From positions 12,296,001 to 12,360,000 of the forward strand of contig CM072343.1 of the NCBI GenBank assembly GCA_036874045.1: a stretch of DNA of 64,000 bases. The letters run 5' to 3'. The DNA is from Cymodocea nodosa. Its lineage: Eukaryota > Streptophyta > Magnoliopsida > Alismatales > Cymodoceaceae. Made by a program: the position numbers and the translations under genes. The stretch's first letter is position 1; every line of letters starts with the position of its first letter. Positions 51,523-62,929 of this stretch are shown one piece after another. The notes under the pieces were generated by a model. That model was not told where the DNA came from and did no database searches. It was given only the letters and a program-made list of their open reading frames with translations.

Positions 51523-53053
51523 TTAAATATCAGATAACCTACAGATACCAAGTTCTAATCGTAATTTTGAGAAAGTATTTTCATCTAAGGGTTTTGTAAA
51601 TAGATCTACTAATTGTTCTGTGGTAGGAACAAAATTTAATACTATTTTTCCTTTTATAACATTATCCCTTAGAAAATGATGTCGAACTTCTATATGTTTT
51701 GCTCGTGAATGTAACACAGGATTTTTAGATAAACTTATTGCAGAACTACATCACAGAAAATCTTAGTTGGTTCATGGTCTAAATTAAAATCTTTTAAGGT
51801 TTGTCTGATCCACAGGATTTGAGCACAGCAAAGTGCAGCAGCTATATATTTAGCTTTAGTTGTAGATAATGCTACACAATTTTGCTTAACCATGATACTA
51901 AAGAATTACTTAACAATTGACAAGTGCCACTGGTACTTTTTCTTTTAGACTTACATCTTGCAAAATCAGCATCACTATAACCTACTAAGTTTAAAGAATT
52001 ATGTTTAAAGTAAAACAGTCCAAAATTGATGGTTCCTAATAGATATTTAAAAATTCGTTTAACAACAAGTAGGTGTGATTCCTTAGGATTAGATTGATAT
52101 CTAGCACAAGTACACACACTAAACATAATATCTGGTCGGTTAGCTATTAAATAGAGTAATAAACCAATCATACTTCTATATTATTTTACATCTACAGTTT
52201 TTCCAGAGTCATCTTTATCCAACTTGGTGATAGTACTCATTGGTGTATTTTTTGTTTTAGTGTTGTCTAAACCAAACCTCTTTAATAAATCTTGAGTATA
52301 TTTTTCTTGTGAAATAAAAGTACCCTGATCTAATTGCTTAATTTGTAAGCCTAGGAAAAATGATAGTTCACCCATCATACTCATTTCAAATTGATTAGTC
52401 ATGTCTTTCGAAAAGGACTCAACTAATTTATCATTTGTTGCTCCAAATATGATGTCATCTACATAGATTTGAACTACTAATATATCTTTTTCGATCTTCT
52501 TGATAAAAAGAGTGTGATCTGCCTTTCCCATAGAATACCCTTTTTCCATAAGAAATTTAGATAATCTTTCATACCAAGACCTCAGAGCTTGTTTAAGGCC
52601 ATATAGTGCCTTCTTAAGCTTGTAAACATATTCAGGATGTTTTGAATCTTCAAAACGTGGAGGTTGTTTTACATACACTTTTTCTTTTATATATCCATTT
52701 AAAAAAGCAGTCTTAACATCCATTTAATATAATTTGAAATCCATATAACAAGCATAAGCTAACAAAATTCGTATTGATTCTAGTCTAGCAACAGGAGCAA
52801 ATGTTTCATCATAGTCAATTCCTTCCTCTTGCTTGTAACCTTGAGCAACTAATCTAGCTTTATTTTTAACTATATGTCCATCTTGATCTACTTTGTTTCT
52901 AAATACCCACCTTGTTCCTATTATGGACTGATTTTCAGGTGGTGAAACTAGATCCCATACCTCATCTCTTATAAATTGATTTAGCTCATCTTGCATAGCT
53001 AAATACCAAAATTCATCTTCTAAGGCATCTTCAATTTTCTTAGGTTCTAGCAA
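51523..53053 (-). pseudogene. Copia A reverse transcriptase and RNase H
   Basis: Reading leftwards: [42 protein letters not shown] (about 52,860), a stop at 52,724 in KLY-stop-MDVKTAF (family Gln), [14 protein letters not shown] (about 52,460, YVDD intact) and FLGLQIKQ. RNase H follows (GYSDADFARCKSKRKSTSG near 51,970; AKHIEVRHHFLRDN near 51,690; LVDLFTKPLDENTF). A stop lies near 52,180 and a frameshift near 51,880. About 80% of residues agree with the inverted copy at 57,371-58,963. Confidence 0.95.
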
Positions 53054-53099
53054 AGAAACAAATGAATAAGCACCATAGATGTTGACTACTGATGACTGA

Positions 53100-54583
53100 G
53101 TCCTAACTCCTTGATTAGGATCGTTTATTATCTAATCAATAGGATGAGATGAAGCATAATGCCAATTTCTATGTTGTTCCACATTTTCTATAGGTATGAC
53201 ATTATTTTCTTCTAAATTTTCATCATTCAAACTTAGATTTCTTATTCCGTCAGATAATCTATCAATTTCATCATTTGGTACTATTCTTGGTAGAATTTCT
53301 GAATCGAAGTTTTCAACATGTCTTAAATCCAAATGAGAATTTTCATGAAATTTTACATGCAGGGTTTCCTCAATGGTTTTTGTTGATTTATTATAAACTC
53401 TATATGCTTTACTTCTAATGGAATAACCAACAAAAATACCTTCATCTGATTTGGCTTTAAATTTGTCTCTTCGTTCCTTAGTGTTTAAAATAAAACACTT
53501 ACAGCCAAAGGGTTTTAAATAACTTATTTTAGGAACCCTATTATATCATATCTCATAAGGAGTTTTATCTAAAATTGGTCTTAGATGTACTCTATTTATA
53601 GCATAGCATGCTGTATGAATTACTTCTACCTAGAGAAATAGGGGTAACTTATTCTCATTTAACATGGTTCTGGACATTTCCTAAAGTGATCTATTTTTAC
53701 ATTCTACTATGCCATTTTGTGAAGGAGCTCTTGGAAATGAGTACCTATGATTTATGCTTAATTCTTCACAAAAGGTGTCTATTTGGTCATTATCAAATTC
53801 TGTACCATGATTACTCCTAAGTTTTTGAATTTTAACATTTTGCTCATTCTGAACTTTATTATAGAATATTTTAAATATTTCAAAAACTTCAGTTTTATTA
53901 GCTAGAAAATAGACCCAAGTGAATCTAGAATAGTCATCAACTAGTACAAAAGCATAATGTTTACCTCCTAGACTAATTGTTTTAGTAGGTTCAAATAAAT
54001 CCATATGCACTAGTTCTAATACTTTTTTACTTGTTATTTCATTTAAGCTTTTAAAGGATGTTTTATGTAATTTACCTAGTTGACATGCATCACACATAAA
54101 CTCTTTCGAGTACTTAATACTAGGTAAACCTCTAACTAGATTCTTTTTAGACAGCTTTTGTAATAATTTTAAGTTTGAGTGTCCTAGCCTTCTATGCCAT
54201 AAAATGACTTCATCCGATTTTGCAATTAAGCAAGCATTGTCTTTAATAATATCAAAAGGCAAATTTAGAATACAAACAGATCCTTTCTTGTATGTAGTGA
54301 ATTAAATTTCGTTTGTAGACATGTCCATAATTTTATAGGAATCTTTTTCAAAAATTACTCTATAAATCTTCATTAAAACAGGAACACTCAATAAATTAAA
54401 ACCTAAGTTTTCCACTAATAAGACATCATTTATAAAGCATTTCTCAGTTACCTGAACCTTGCCAAACCCAAGGATATTTGTTTTACTTTTATTTCCAAAG
54501 GTAACTTGTCCGTTCTTGGTCTTTGTTATTTCTGTAAGTAATCGTATATCTCTAGTCATGTGGTTGGATACTCCACTGTCCAT
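53100..54583 (-). pseudogene. Copia A protease and integrase
   Basis: Protease starts MDSGVSNHMTRDIRLL (54,583; catalytic D-S-G kept). Then gag-pre-integrase LWHRRLGHSNLKLLQKLSKK and CDACQLGKLH (H-H-C-C zinc site, about 54,200-54,080). Integrase core: HMDLFEP and FVLVDDYSRFTWVYF (first Asp region), KLRSNHGTEFDN (about 53,815; the family has RSDHGTEF, so the second catalytic Asp is Asn), and NGIVECKNRSL (Glu kept). The downstream tail is broken near 53,680, 53,550 and 53,135. Confidence 0.93.
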
Positions 54584-55353
54584 TATCCATTTTGATTTGT
54601 GTACTTACAAAACAGTCAAAAAGAGATTTTATCTCTTGGAACCCATTTTTGAGTGGGTCAAGAATTTTAGAGAGTCATATCAAAATAATCCATATTTTTA
54701 GACTTCAACTTATCTATTTTCTGATAATTATTCTTGCGTTCCTTTCTCTTAGTGTTATAATTACCAGAACATTTGTCTCTATGTAAACCAGAGTTGAAAT
54801 TTTCATTTTTAACATTACTTGATTTCCAATATCCGATATTCTTTAAATATGAAGAAAATTGATCAAGAATATTAAAATTCTCAAATGTCTTAGCTTGATT
54901 CTTTTGAAGATTTCTTTTGAAATTCTTGCATTGTGTACTATCATTTATATGCTACATTTTATCAACTTGCACATATTTTTCTCTCTTTTTAATCACACAC
55001 GGAATAGTTTTTCTCTTACTATTCTTAGTACTGGAAATAAAGACATTATTTTTAGTAGTACCATCATGCAATATATAATTTTTAGAAGATGTATCGTGTA
55101 AACCAATACCATGTTTTTCTACATTTGATATTTTGCTACTAAGTTCATTTGTTATAGTTTGAGTATTATTCCATTTACTTAATATAGTCTTTTGATCGCA
55201 AACTTTAATCTTTAACACATCAATTTCTGAATTTAAATCAGTAATAGTCAGTTTTAGTTTTTCAATTTCACATATCATTTTCTTCTTATTAGCAATTAAA
55301 TTTTCACAATCAGCATGCAATTTTCTTTCTATAGTAGTGAACTTTAAGATTTC

Positions 55354-56625
55354 CTAAGCATGCCTTTGATTTTCTTCTTTAAATTTATTCAACGTAGAGT
55401 TTAGAAAATCAATCTTATTTTCAGATTCATCTAGCATTTTCCTAGTGTCCTTTCTTTCTGTTTTGACTTTCTTATATTTTCTAACCAGTCTATTGTATTC
55501 AACAAGTAATCCATCAAAACTATCAAAATTTGCATTTTGATCAGAGGATACCTCATTGGATTTTGCCATAAAGCATACATTTGCTAGATTTTCTTTTGAA
55601 TCTGATGTTGATGAGGATTCGTTGTCTGATGTTGAATCGTTTGTTTCTTTACTTTGTGAACTTGAAGAGTCATCCCATGTGACTTTAAGCACCATTCTCT
55701 TTCTGAATTTCTTATTCCTGAAATTCCTCCTTGAATTCTTCTTATCTTTGTTGAGGGGACAATTAGTTTGAAAGTGACCCAACCTATTGCACTTGTAGCA
55801 TATACTTTTGTCTTTCGTGAATGACTTCTTCTCCATATCTCCAGATGTCTTTTCTGACCAGAAGTTTCTGCGTTTCTTCAATAGATTTCTAAATTTTCTG
55901 GTCAACAACAGTAAATCATCATTAGAATCACTAGTGACTTCTTAGACTTTATCAGCCTTAAAGGCTAGATCCCTTTTAGGATTTTTCCCTTTTGGATCTA
56001 AATGTTGTACTTCATAGGCTGCCAGATTTCCTATGAGATCATCAAGAGTATATGTATTTAAGTCTTTGGACTCTTCAATAAATGTTGTCTTTTGAGCCCA
56101 AATTTTAGTTAAAGATTTAAGGATCTTTCTTACCAAGCCTTTTTCCTCGAATTTCTTGCCTAAAGATTTTAATGAATTTACAATCTCAAGAAAATGGGAA
56201 AACATGTCAAAGATACATTCATTTTTGTGCATTTTAAAAAGCTCATATTTATGTACTAACATATTGATCTTAGATTCCTTTACCTGATTAGTACCTTCGT
56301 TGGCAACTTCTAAAGCATGCCATATCTCATATGCAGTTTGATATGCAAAAACTTTATTAAATTGATCATGAGATAAAGCACAAAACAAGATGTTTAAACC
56401 TTTAGCATTCAATGTCATTCGCTCCTTTTTATCAAAAGTCCAAGTGTCATAGGGAGTCGTAACTAATACTATAGGATTGCTAATTATATGCCATAGTTTG
56501 AAATCAATTGACTGAATGAATACTTTCATCCTATATTTCCAGTAGCCATAATTGCTACCTTCGAACATAGGAGGACGATTAGTGGTTTGTCCTTCAGTCA
56601 TAACTAAGATTTCAGAATTATCCAT
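55354..56625 (-). pseudogene. Copia A gag (UBN2 type with CCHC knuckle)
   Basis: From ATG 56,625: gag core NRPPMFEGSNYGYWKYRMKV, DTWTFDKKERMTLNAKGLNI, VHKYELFKMHKNECIFDMFS, LNTYTLDDLIGNLAAYEVQH; a stop at 55,942. Then, in a near frame, CYKCNRLGHFQTNC (55,804-55,763; a perfect CX2CX4HX4C nucleic-acid-binding knuckle), Ser/Asp-rich linkers and a coiled-coil tail. Between 55,353 and 54,590 is the Lys-rich gag-protease linker (for example 55,320-54,952). One to two lesions only, so this is the best-preserved gag in the window. Confidence 0.93.
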
Positions 56626-56710
56626 TTTAAACAGATGATCCGAAGTAAATAATAGGAAAAACTAATTCCTAAATAGAGAAATGAAGGCTTTTAATTACGA
56701 TAATAATGAA

Positions 56711-56724
56711 AGCTCTGATACAAG
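56711..56724 (-). other. Primer-binding site of copia A
   Basis: Minus strand TTGTATCAGAGCT (canonical TGGTATCAGAGC with one change), directly after the 5' LTR end ATCTTACA. Confidence 0.88.
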
Positions 56725-56725
56725 T

Positions 56726-57370
56726 TGTAAGATTGTTTGTGTCACAAGAGGAGGGGTGAATTGTGTCTTTAGTAATTAAATACTAGTAGATAAAACAAGA
56801 GCACAAACCACTCGTAAATGAAATTCTATTCTTTTATTTCAAGATAGAATTTACAATATCTTTTCAACTCAATTCGCTTCTTGACGGTTTTGATACAGTA
56901 ATGTTCGATATACAATTCAAATAGGAAAACAAAGCACTTATTCAAAACTAATTTTGAATTGTATATAACCTGATCTTTATGCACACAACTTCTTTCTTTC
57001 TCTTTGATCAACTTCTGTATCTCTTCTTCTCCAGTTGTCAAATTTCCAAACTTCTTACGTTTGCAGCTCCTTTTCTGAAATTGCTTGGAATTTCGAACTT
57101 CTTCTAATGTTGGAGAATTTTTCAGAATATGAATATTCAAACTTAACTTTTCAGTTAGGGATTCGGATTGAATATTCAGACTTGGTTTTTGAGATTGGGA
57201 TCCTCAGTTGTAATGTAGCTCGTACTTTCTATTTGTAGTCGAACTCTGTTGTCTTTCACCTTAAGCATATTCATCCACTTGATCCACAATTCATAATCCA
57301 CGTACTAATTTTCTCTTTAATCCAAATTACTTCCTATTTTAATTTCCACTTTCTCCACTAACATTTTGAA
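56726..57370 (-). repeat. 5' LTR of copia A, truncated
   Basis: Matches 45,710-46,361. The first about 230 bp of the LTR (U3 side) are missing: after ACATTTTGAA at 57,370 the sequence switches at once to + strand copia pol. The frame 56,826-57,140 inside it is mirrored in the other LTR and is not a gene. Confidence 0.93.
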
Positions 57371-58963
57371 TTTAAAAACTAGAGCTTCAGTAAATTTAAA
57401 TAGTATGTGTATGCTTGTTTCTATGGTGGAACCAAGGAATATACAAGAAGCATTATCTGATGAAAATTGGATAGTGGCAATGCAAGAAGAACTAAATCAA
57501 TTCATCAGAAATGATGTTTGAGAATTAGTCTCTCCACTAGAAAATCAGTCCATAATAGGTACAAAGTGGATCTTTAGAAACAAAACTAACGACACTGGTC
57601 AAGTTATAAGGAACAAAACTAGATTAGTTGCACAAGAGTATACACAGGAAGAAGGACTAGATTATGATGAAACATTTGCTCCTATGGCTAGGTTAGAAAG
57701 TATTAGAATATTATTAGCCTATGCTTGTTATATGGATTTTAAATTATTTCAAATGGATGTAAAGAGTGCATTTCTAAATGGTTTAATTAATGTAGAAGTT
57801 TATGTAAAACAACCACCTAGATTTGAAGATATTAAAAATCCTGACTTTGTGTATAAATTGAAGAAAGCCTTATATGGTTTGAAGCAAGCACCTAGACCAT
57901 GGTATGAAAGATTATCTACTTTTTTAATTGAAAAATGCTATATCACGGGAAAAGTGGATCATACTCTATTTATCAAGAGAGATGGTAAAGATCAGATTGT
58001 TGTTCAAATATATGTGGATGATATAATCTTTGGAGCAACTTCTGATAAGCTGATAAAAATATTCTCTGAAGAGATGACTAATTAGTTTGAAATGAGTATG
58101 ATAAGAGAACTTTCATATTTTCTAGGACTTCAAATTAAGAAAATGGATAAAGGTATATTTTTAAATCAGGAAAACAATATGTAGATGAAATGCTTAAGAA
58201 ATTTAATTTTAATGATACAAGGATTCAAGGAACTCCTATGAGTACTTCATTAAAGTTAGATATTGATGACATAGGAAAATCAATAGATCAAAGGAAATAC
58301 AGAAGTATGAGTGGTTCTTTACTTTATTTGACTGCTAGTAGACCTGATATTATGTTTGCTGTGTGTGTTTGTGCTAGATTTCAATTTAATCCTAAAGAAT
58401 CACACTCAATTGCAGTTAAAAGAATATTTAGATATATACAAGGAACTAAAAATTTTGGACTGTATTATTGTAAGGATAGTTCAATAGATCTTATAGGATA
58501 TATTGATGCTGATTATGCAGGATCTAAATCTGAAAGAAAAAGTACAAGTGGCACATGTCAATTATTGGGAAATAATTTAGTGTTATGGTTTAGTAAAAAG
58601 CAAAACTGTGTAGCACTTTCTACTACAAAAGCTGAATATGTTGCTGCTGCACTGTGTTGCACTCAGATTCTGTGGATAAGGCAAACTTTAGAAGATTTTG
58701 GATTATCTTATGATACAACTGAGATTTATTGTGATAGTAGTTCTGCAATAAATCTTTCCAAAAATCCTATATTACATTCTAGAGCAAAGCATATAGAGGT
58801 TAGACATCATTTTCTAAGAGATAACATAATTAAAGGAAAAATTAAATTAGGATTTATGTCTAGTAAAAATCAATTAGCTGATATATTTACAAAACCTCTA
58901 GATGAAAATACATTCTGCAACATTAGATTAAATTTGGGTATTTGTAGGCTATGTGATGTGTAA
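57371..58963 (+). pseudogene. Copia element B fragment: RT and RNase H
   Basis: Starts inside pol (LKTRASVNLNSMCML, then MVEPRNIQEALSDENWIVAM) and runs to the natural end [44 protein letters not shown] (YVDD intact). RNase H: GYIDADYAGSKSERKSTSGT, LSTTKAEYVAAALCCTQILW, IYCDSSSAINLSKN, LADIFTKPLDENTF. Few lesions: TGA at 57,519 (Trp), TAG at 58,083 (Gln) and a frameshift near 58,170. It is the same family as copia A but inverted to it, and lacks gag, protease, integrase and both LTRs. Confidence 0.95.
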
Positions 58964-59124
58964 AATGCTTAAACTCCACATAAAAAGATAAATAGTATTA
59001 ATGATGTTGTTCACCTCATAGATATTATATACTTATCATAAATATCTAAAGTAATATTGTTTGCTTTTTCCCAGTACGACACCAGAATATCTAATTAGAT
59101 CTCCAATAACGTACTAGAAAAACT
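58964..59124. other. Tail of copia B and primer-like site next to Athila LTR copy 3
   Basis: The first part is copia 3' untranslated sequence. At 59,068-59,086 the minus strand reads TCTGGTGTCGTACTGGGAA, close to the Athila primer site (TTTGGCGCCGTTGCCGGGGA), so the LTR at 59,125-61,170 may also have a primer site on its left. Confidence 0.5.
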
Positions 59125-61170
59125 TGGATTTGTTACTTCTGTTTTTACTTAGTTAATTTATCTTTATGCCTATTCTTTTTCTTTAAGAAGTAAACAAACA
59201 ACCTTTAATACAATTTAGATATTAATTCCAATTTGTACTTTAACTATAAGTACATAGTATCTATTGTATTAGTGTGCAAGTACAGGTCGATCCTACAGGG
59301 AATTATTTAAAAGTTTAGAATTGTCCGTTTGTTAACAATCAAATTTATATATTCAATAAGCTCTCCGTTGAATTACAATTAACTCAACGGATAAAGTTCG
59401 TTGAGTTATAGCTAACTCAACGGACTAACCTCGTGGACTTAAGTTAACTCCACGAGCCTGTCTTTTCTTTTTAATACTGCTATTTATAGAGGAATTAGGC
59501 CAACCATTGGGCGATTCCATAGATTGTAAATAACATCAATTAAGCTCTTTAATGTTAGTGAACACTAGATTTATCATTAAGCAATACTAACATTTAGATA
59601 ATTCAAATAGTAACCATTAAAATTTTTAAGTCTTTTGAACAAACCAATTTCAGTAAATTGTAAAACTAAAACAAACATAAAACAATCACAATACTGACAA
59701 AGATAATATTAATCACGATACAACACAAATAATACAACACTCAAATACAACATATAATAGCAGATAAGTTGTTTTTGGTATTTTTGGTTTAATATGAACA
59801 TGGAAATGGGCAAAAGGTGAAATGTAAAGTAATCTCAATCAACGGTAAATACTTCCATCACTACATATGACGCGATTACACCACTGAAAATTAAACCACT
59901 TACAATCCTATCTCCTCTCCCTATAGAATTGCGAGTCCAGAATTGCAAGATAATCTCCTCTTCAGCATACAGGCATCAACCCGAAGTCAAGGCTAGAAGC
60001 TTTACGATCTCCTGAAATATGAGTCGGTGCTTGGTGAAAATGGCTTCCCTTCCTGCGATGTGATCACTCCTCATAGTGGTTGTCAGGCACCGTGTTTTGC
60101 TTGGAATCGACCCGACATCAAGAAAGTATTCACACAAACCTCCGATGGTTCGCGATTAAGGTGGATATGGTGGTGGTAACGATGGTTGGTGTGGTACTTT
60201 GGAGAATTGCCGATACTGCCTGCAGAAAGCTCGGTGTTCCTCCTTTGTACATATTGGCCGTCCATCAATCACCCACACACCCTTTACTTCTTTTTCTTCT
60301 TTTATTTTATATTTCTTTAGTAGTAACTGCTTCTACTTGAATGGTTGATTGGATTTCCTTCATTCATATCAACGGCGATGATTTCTTCTCCCTACGCAAT
60401 ACATGCAATCGTGGTTTTTCTTCCAACTGTCCTGTTTCTACAACCGCTACAGTGACATATTAGAAAATAAATAGTCTGTGGAGTTACAGATACCTCAATG
60501 GACTTTCTTCATTGATTTAACTATAAAACACGTGCATAAATTTAACTATCTAATGCTCAGGTGCATTTTTGGATGCTTATAAACTTAACTATCCGTTGCT
60601 CAGATGCATTTCGGATAGTTACAGTTAACTCACCGAAAGTCCACTTAAGTCACTTTACTAGAACATGACACGTGTCCTCAGTTATTTTATAAATAAAAAG
60701 AGATTTCGGAGGGTTACACATATAACTATCCAATGCCCAACTGCAATTTCGAATAGTTAGAGATAACTCACCGAAAGTTCACTTAAGTCATGCATTATGG
60801 TTTTGACACGTGTACTTTAGGAAATAATAAAATATTCTTTCGAAACATAAATGTTCAGCAATTTAAACATAACTATTTGACATGTTCGATTTGTTAGACA
60901 TAACTGTCTGAAATATGTTTGGTATGTTAAACATAATTGTCTGAAATATCAGAAAATTCGGATACTTAAGAATTTCACAGCTTGCAACTTACCGACAGTT
61001 CAGAAATGTACTAAATTGACATTAATTCCCCAAAATTAAGTGGTAATTCTAATTAAAGCATATGATAGTGCAATTATAACATAATGACTTAATTCTTATA
61101 TGATAAGCTAAATATTATGCAATTAATCATCATTTAACTGTTAATAATATGCACTTTTTCATTCTAAACA
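59125..61170 (-). repeat. Athila-type LTR, minus orientation, copy 3
   Basis: Collinear with 40,806-42,806. On the minus strand it begins TGTTTAGAATGAAAAAGTGC right after the tract TATGGGGGAAG. It contains the palindromic array TAACTCAACGGA / TTCGTTGAGTTA / CTCGTGGACTTAAG / TCCACGAG (59,365-59,460) and a second array at 60,475-60,790. The left border is placed by comparison with copy 2 and is uncertain by about 40 bp. Open frames at 60,080-60,340 are unsupported. Confidence 0.85.
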
Positions 61171-62929
61171 CTTCCCCCATACCTAAATTTTGCTTGTCCC
61201 TTAGTAAACTAAGATCTAATTAATTGGTCTTTCAAAAAGTGCTAGAATTAATTCCTCTTCTTCTTTTTCTCTTTTGTTCAGCATAAAAATATATATTCTA
61301 TATGTTTCAGTAATCAAACTGCAAATATACTTAGAATATATGTCAATTACATACAAAGTATATCATCATCACATAGGTGTTAATTATATTATCGTTTGTT
61401 CTTCTTTTCATCATTTGCCATCTTGAATTTTCCAATAAGATTTCTATAAGAAATTTCAACAACATATGAATCAAACTACAATCCAATTCAATATGATTAA
61501 GACAAGTAGAATAAAGAATTGTATCTCTATTAAACAACTTCAAAAGTCCATTCCAGATTCATATTACAGCAATTCTAGATAACAGAAAATATACTCGATT
61601 CATAAGATATCTGTATTTCACAAAACACTTGTATCTTTTCAGAACAGTATATGTTTTTTTTTTTTTTTTTTTCTTCTCTCTTTTTTTTTCTTTTTTTTTT
61701 ACTTTAAAAGTTAATTTGACAAGCTTGAATCATATAGGAGCTTTCTAATGTACCCATGTAACGAGCTTTCAGTCAACAATCTCAGATTTGATCAGGATCT
61801 TAGGTTGCCAGATTTCGAGAGTCCTTTTTCAGGTCAACAATCCTTACATACCTATCTGCCCAAGTACAAAAGGCTCGTGATCAAACAAGTCAATAAACTC
61901 TCAATTTTTTTTTTTTTTCTTCAATCAAAATACACGCAAAACAAAGCATTAATCACATACTGTATATGTACGTATTTCATTAATACAGATGAAGTAAATC
62001 ACTAATCTCATATAGTCTTATTTCTATCATTTACTGAAAATATGAATCCATAAAAATAAGCTCATACTTTTTCTGTAGTTTAATAATTTCTATACATAAA
62101 TCATTCTACAAGTTCAATTAGTCAAATTAAATGTATCTTTAATCATATGTGTTTCATTGAATCTAGAATTCACATCTTAGCTCCTTCAAGACTTCAGATA
62201 ATTAACTGATTTTTCATTAAACATTCTGATTTCATTTTAAAATCGTGAAACTGTTAAACTCATGAAATTCAGAAAAAAACATAAGATACTATATCTAGAT
62301 TTGCATAAATAGTAAATTCTATAGCATCATATATAGCCTTCTAAATATAACATTCAAGCAGTTAATGTTTATATAAATTTTACAATCTCAATTGTTAGAT
62401 AGTTACAGCAAGTTCATAAAAATTTTTAATTTCTACAAAACTTTGCGGTACCATTTTAATTTTTTTAATTAACAAACTTACATAGCTATTACTTTAATTA
62501 CCTCCCCCCATACCTACATTTTGCATTGTCCTCAATGTAAAAGATTTGGTAGTAAATACAGTAATTGTAGCAGACATGAATACAGTTTTGTTGATTTAAA
62601 ATTCAAGATAAGTAATTAGTTACATACCTTGATTTGTTTGTATCTCCTTCTGCATATTTCGATTTTTGATTCTGAAAACTTTTCATTCACAGATAAAAGC
62701 AAAAAAATATATAACAAAATAACATTTAACAGATATTGATAATTCAATGTCTTACGTGGAACCCAAGCTCCTATGTCTTTGGTGGCTCACAAACAAGCCA
62801 GTTGGTTTCTCAGAACAGATACTAACAAACTGGATTGATATTTTGTTTTTTTTTTTTTATAAAATAAAATGAAAACTATATTTTTTCTATAAATAAACGT
62901 AGAATACACACAACATTAAACACACAAAA
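61171..62929 (-). other. 3' non-coding region of Athila-type copy 3, two polypurine tracts
   Basis: Collinear with 42,807-44,571. The tract beside the LTR reads AAATTTAGGTATGGGGGAAG on the minus strand (61,171-61,191), preceded by AAGGGACAAGC. The inner tract follows TTGAGGACAATGCAAAATGT and reads AGGTATGGGGGGAGGTAA (62,500-62,545). T-rich runs at 61,655-61,700 and 61,905-61,920. No gene is seen. Confidence 0.78.
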
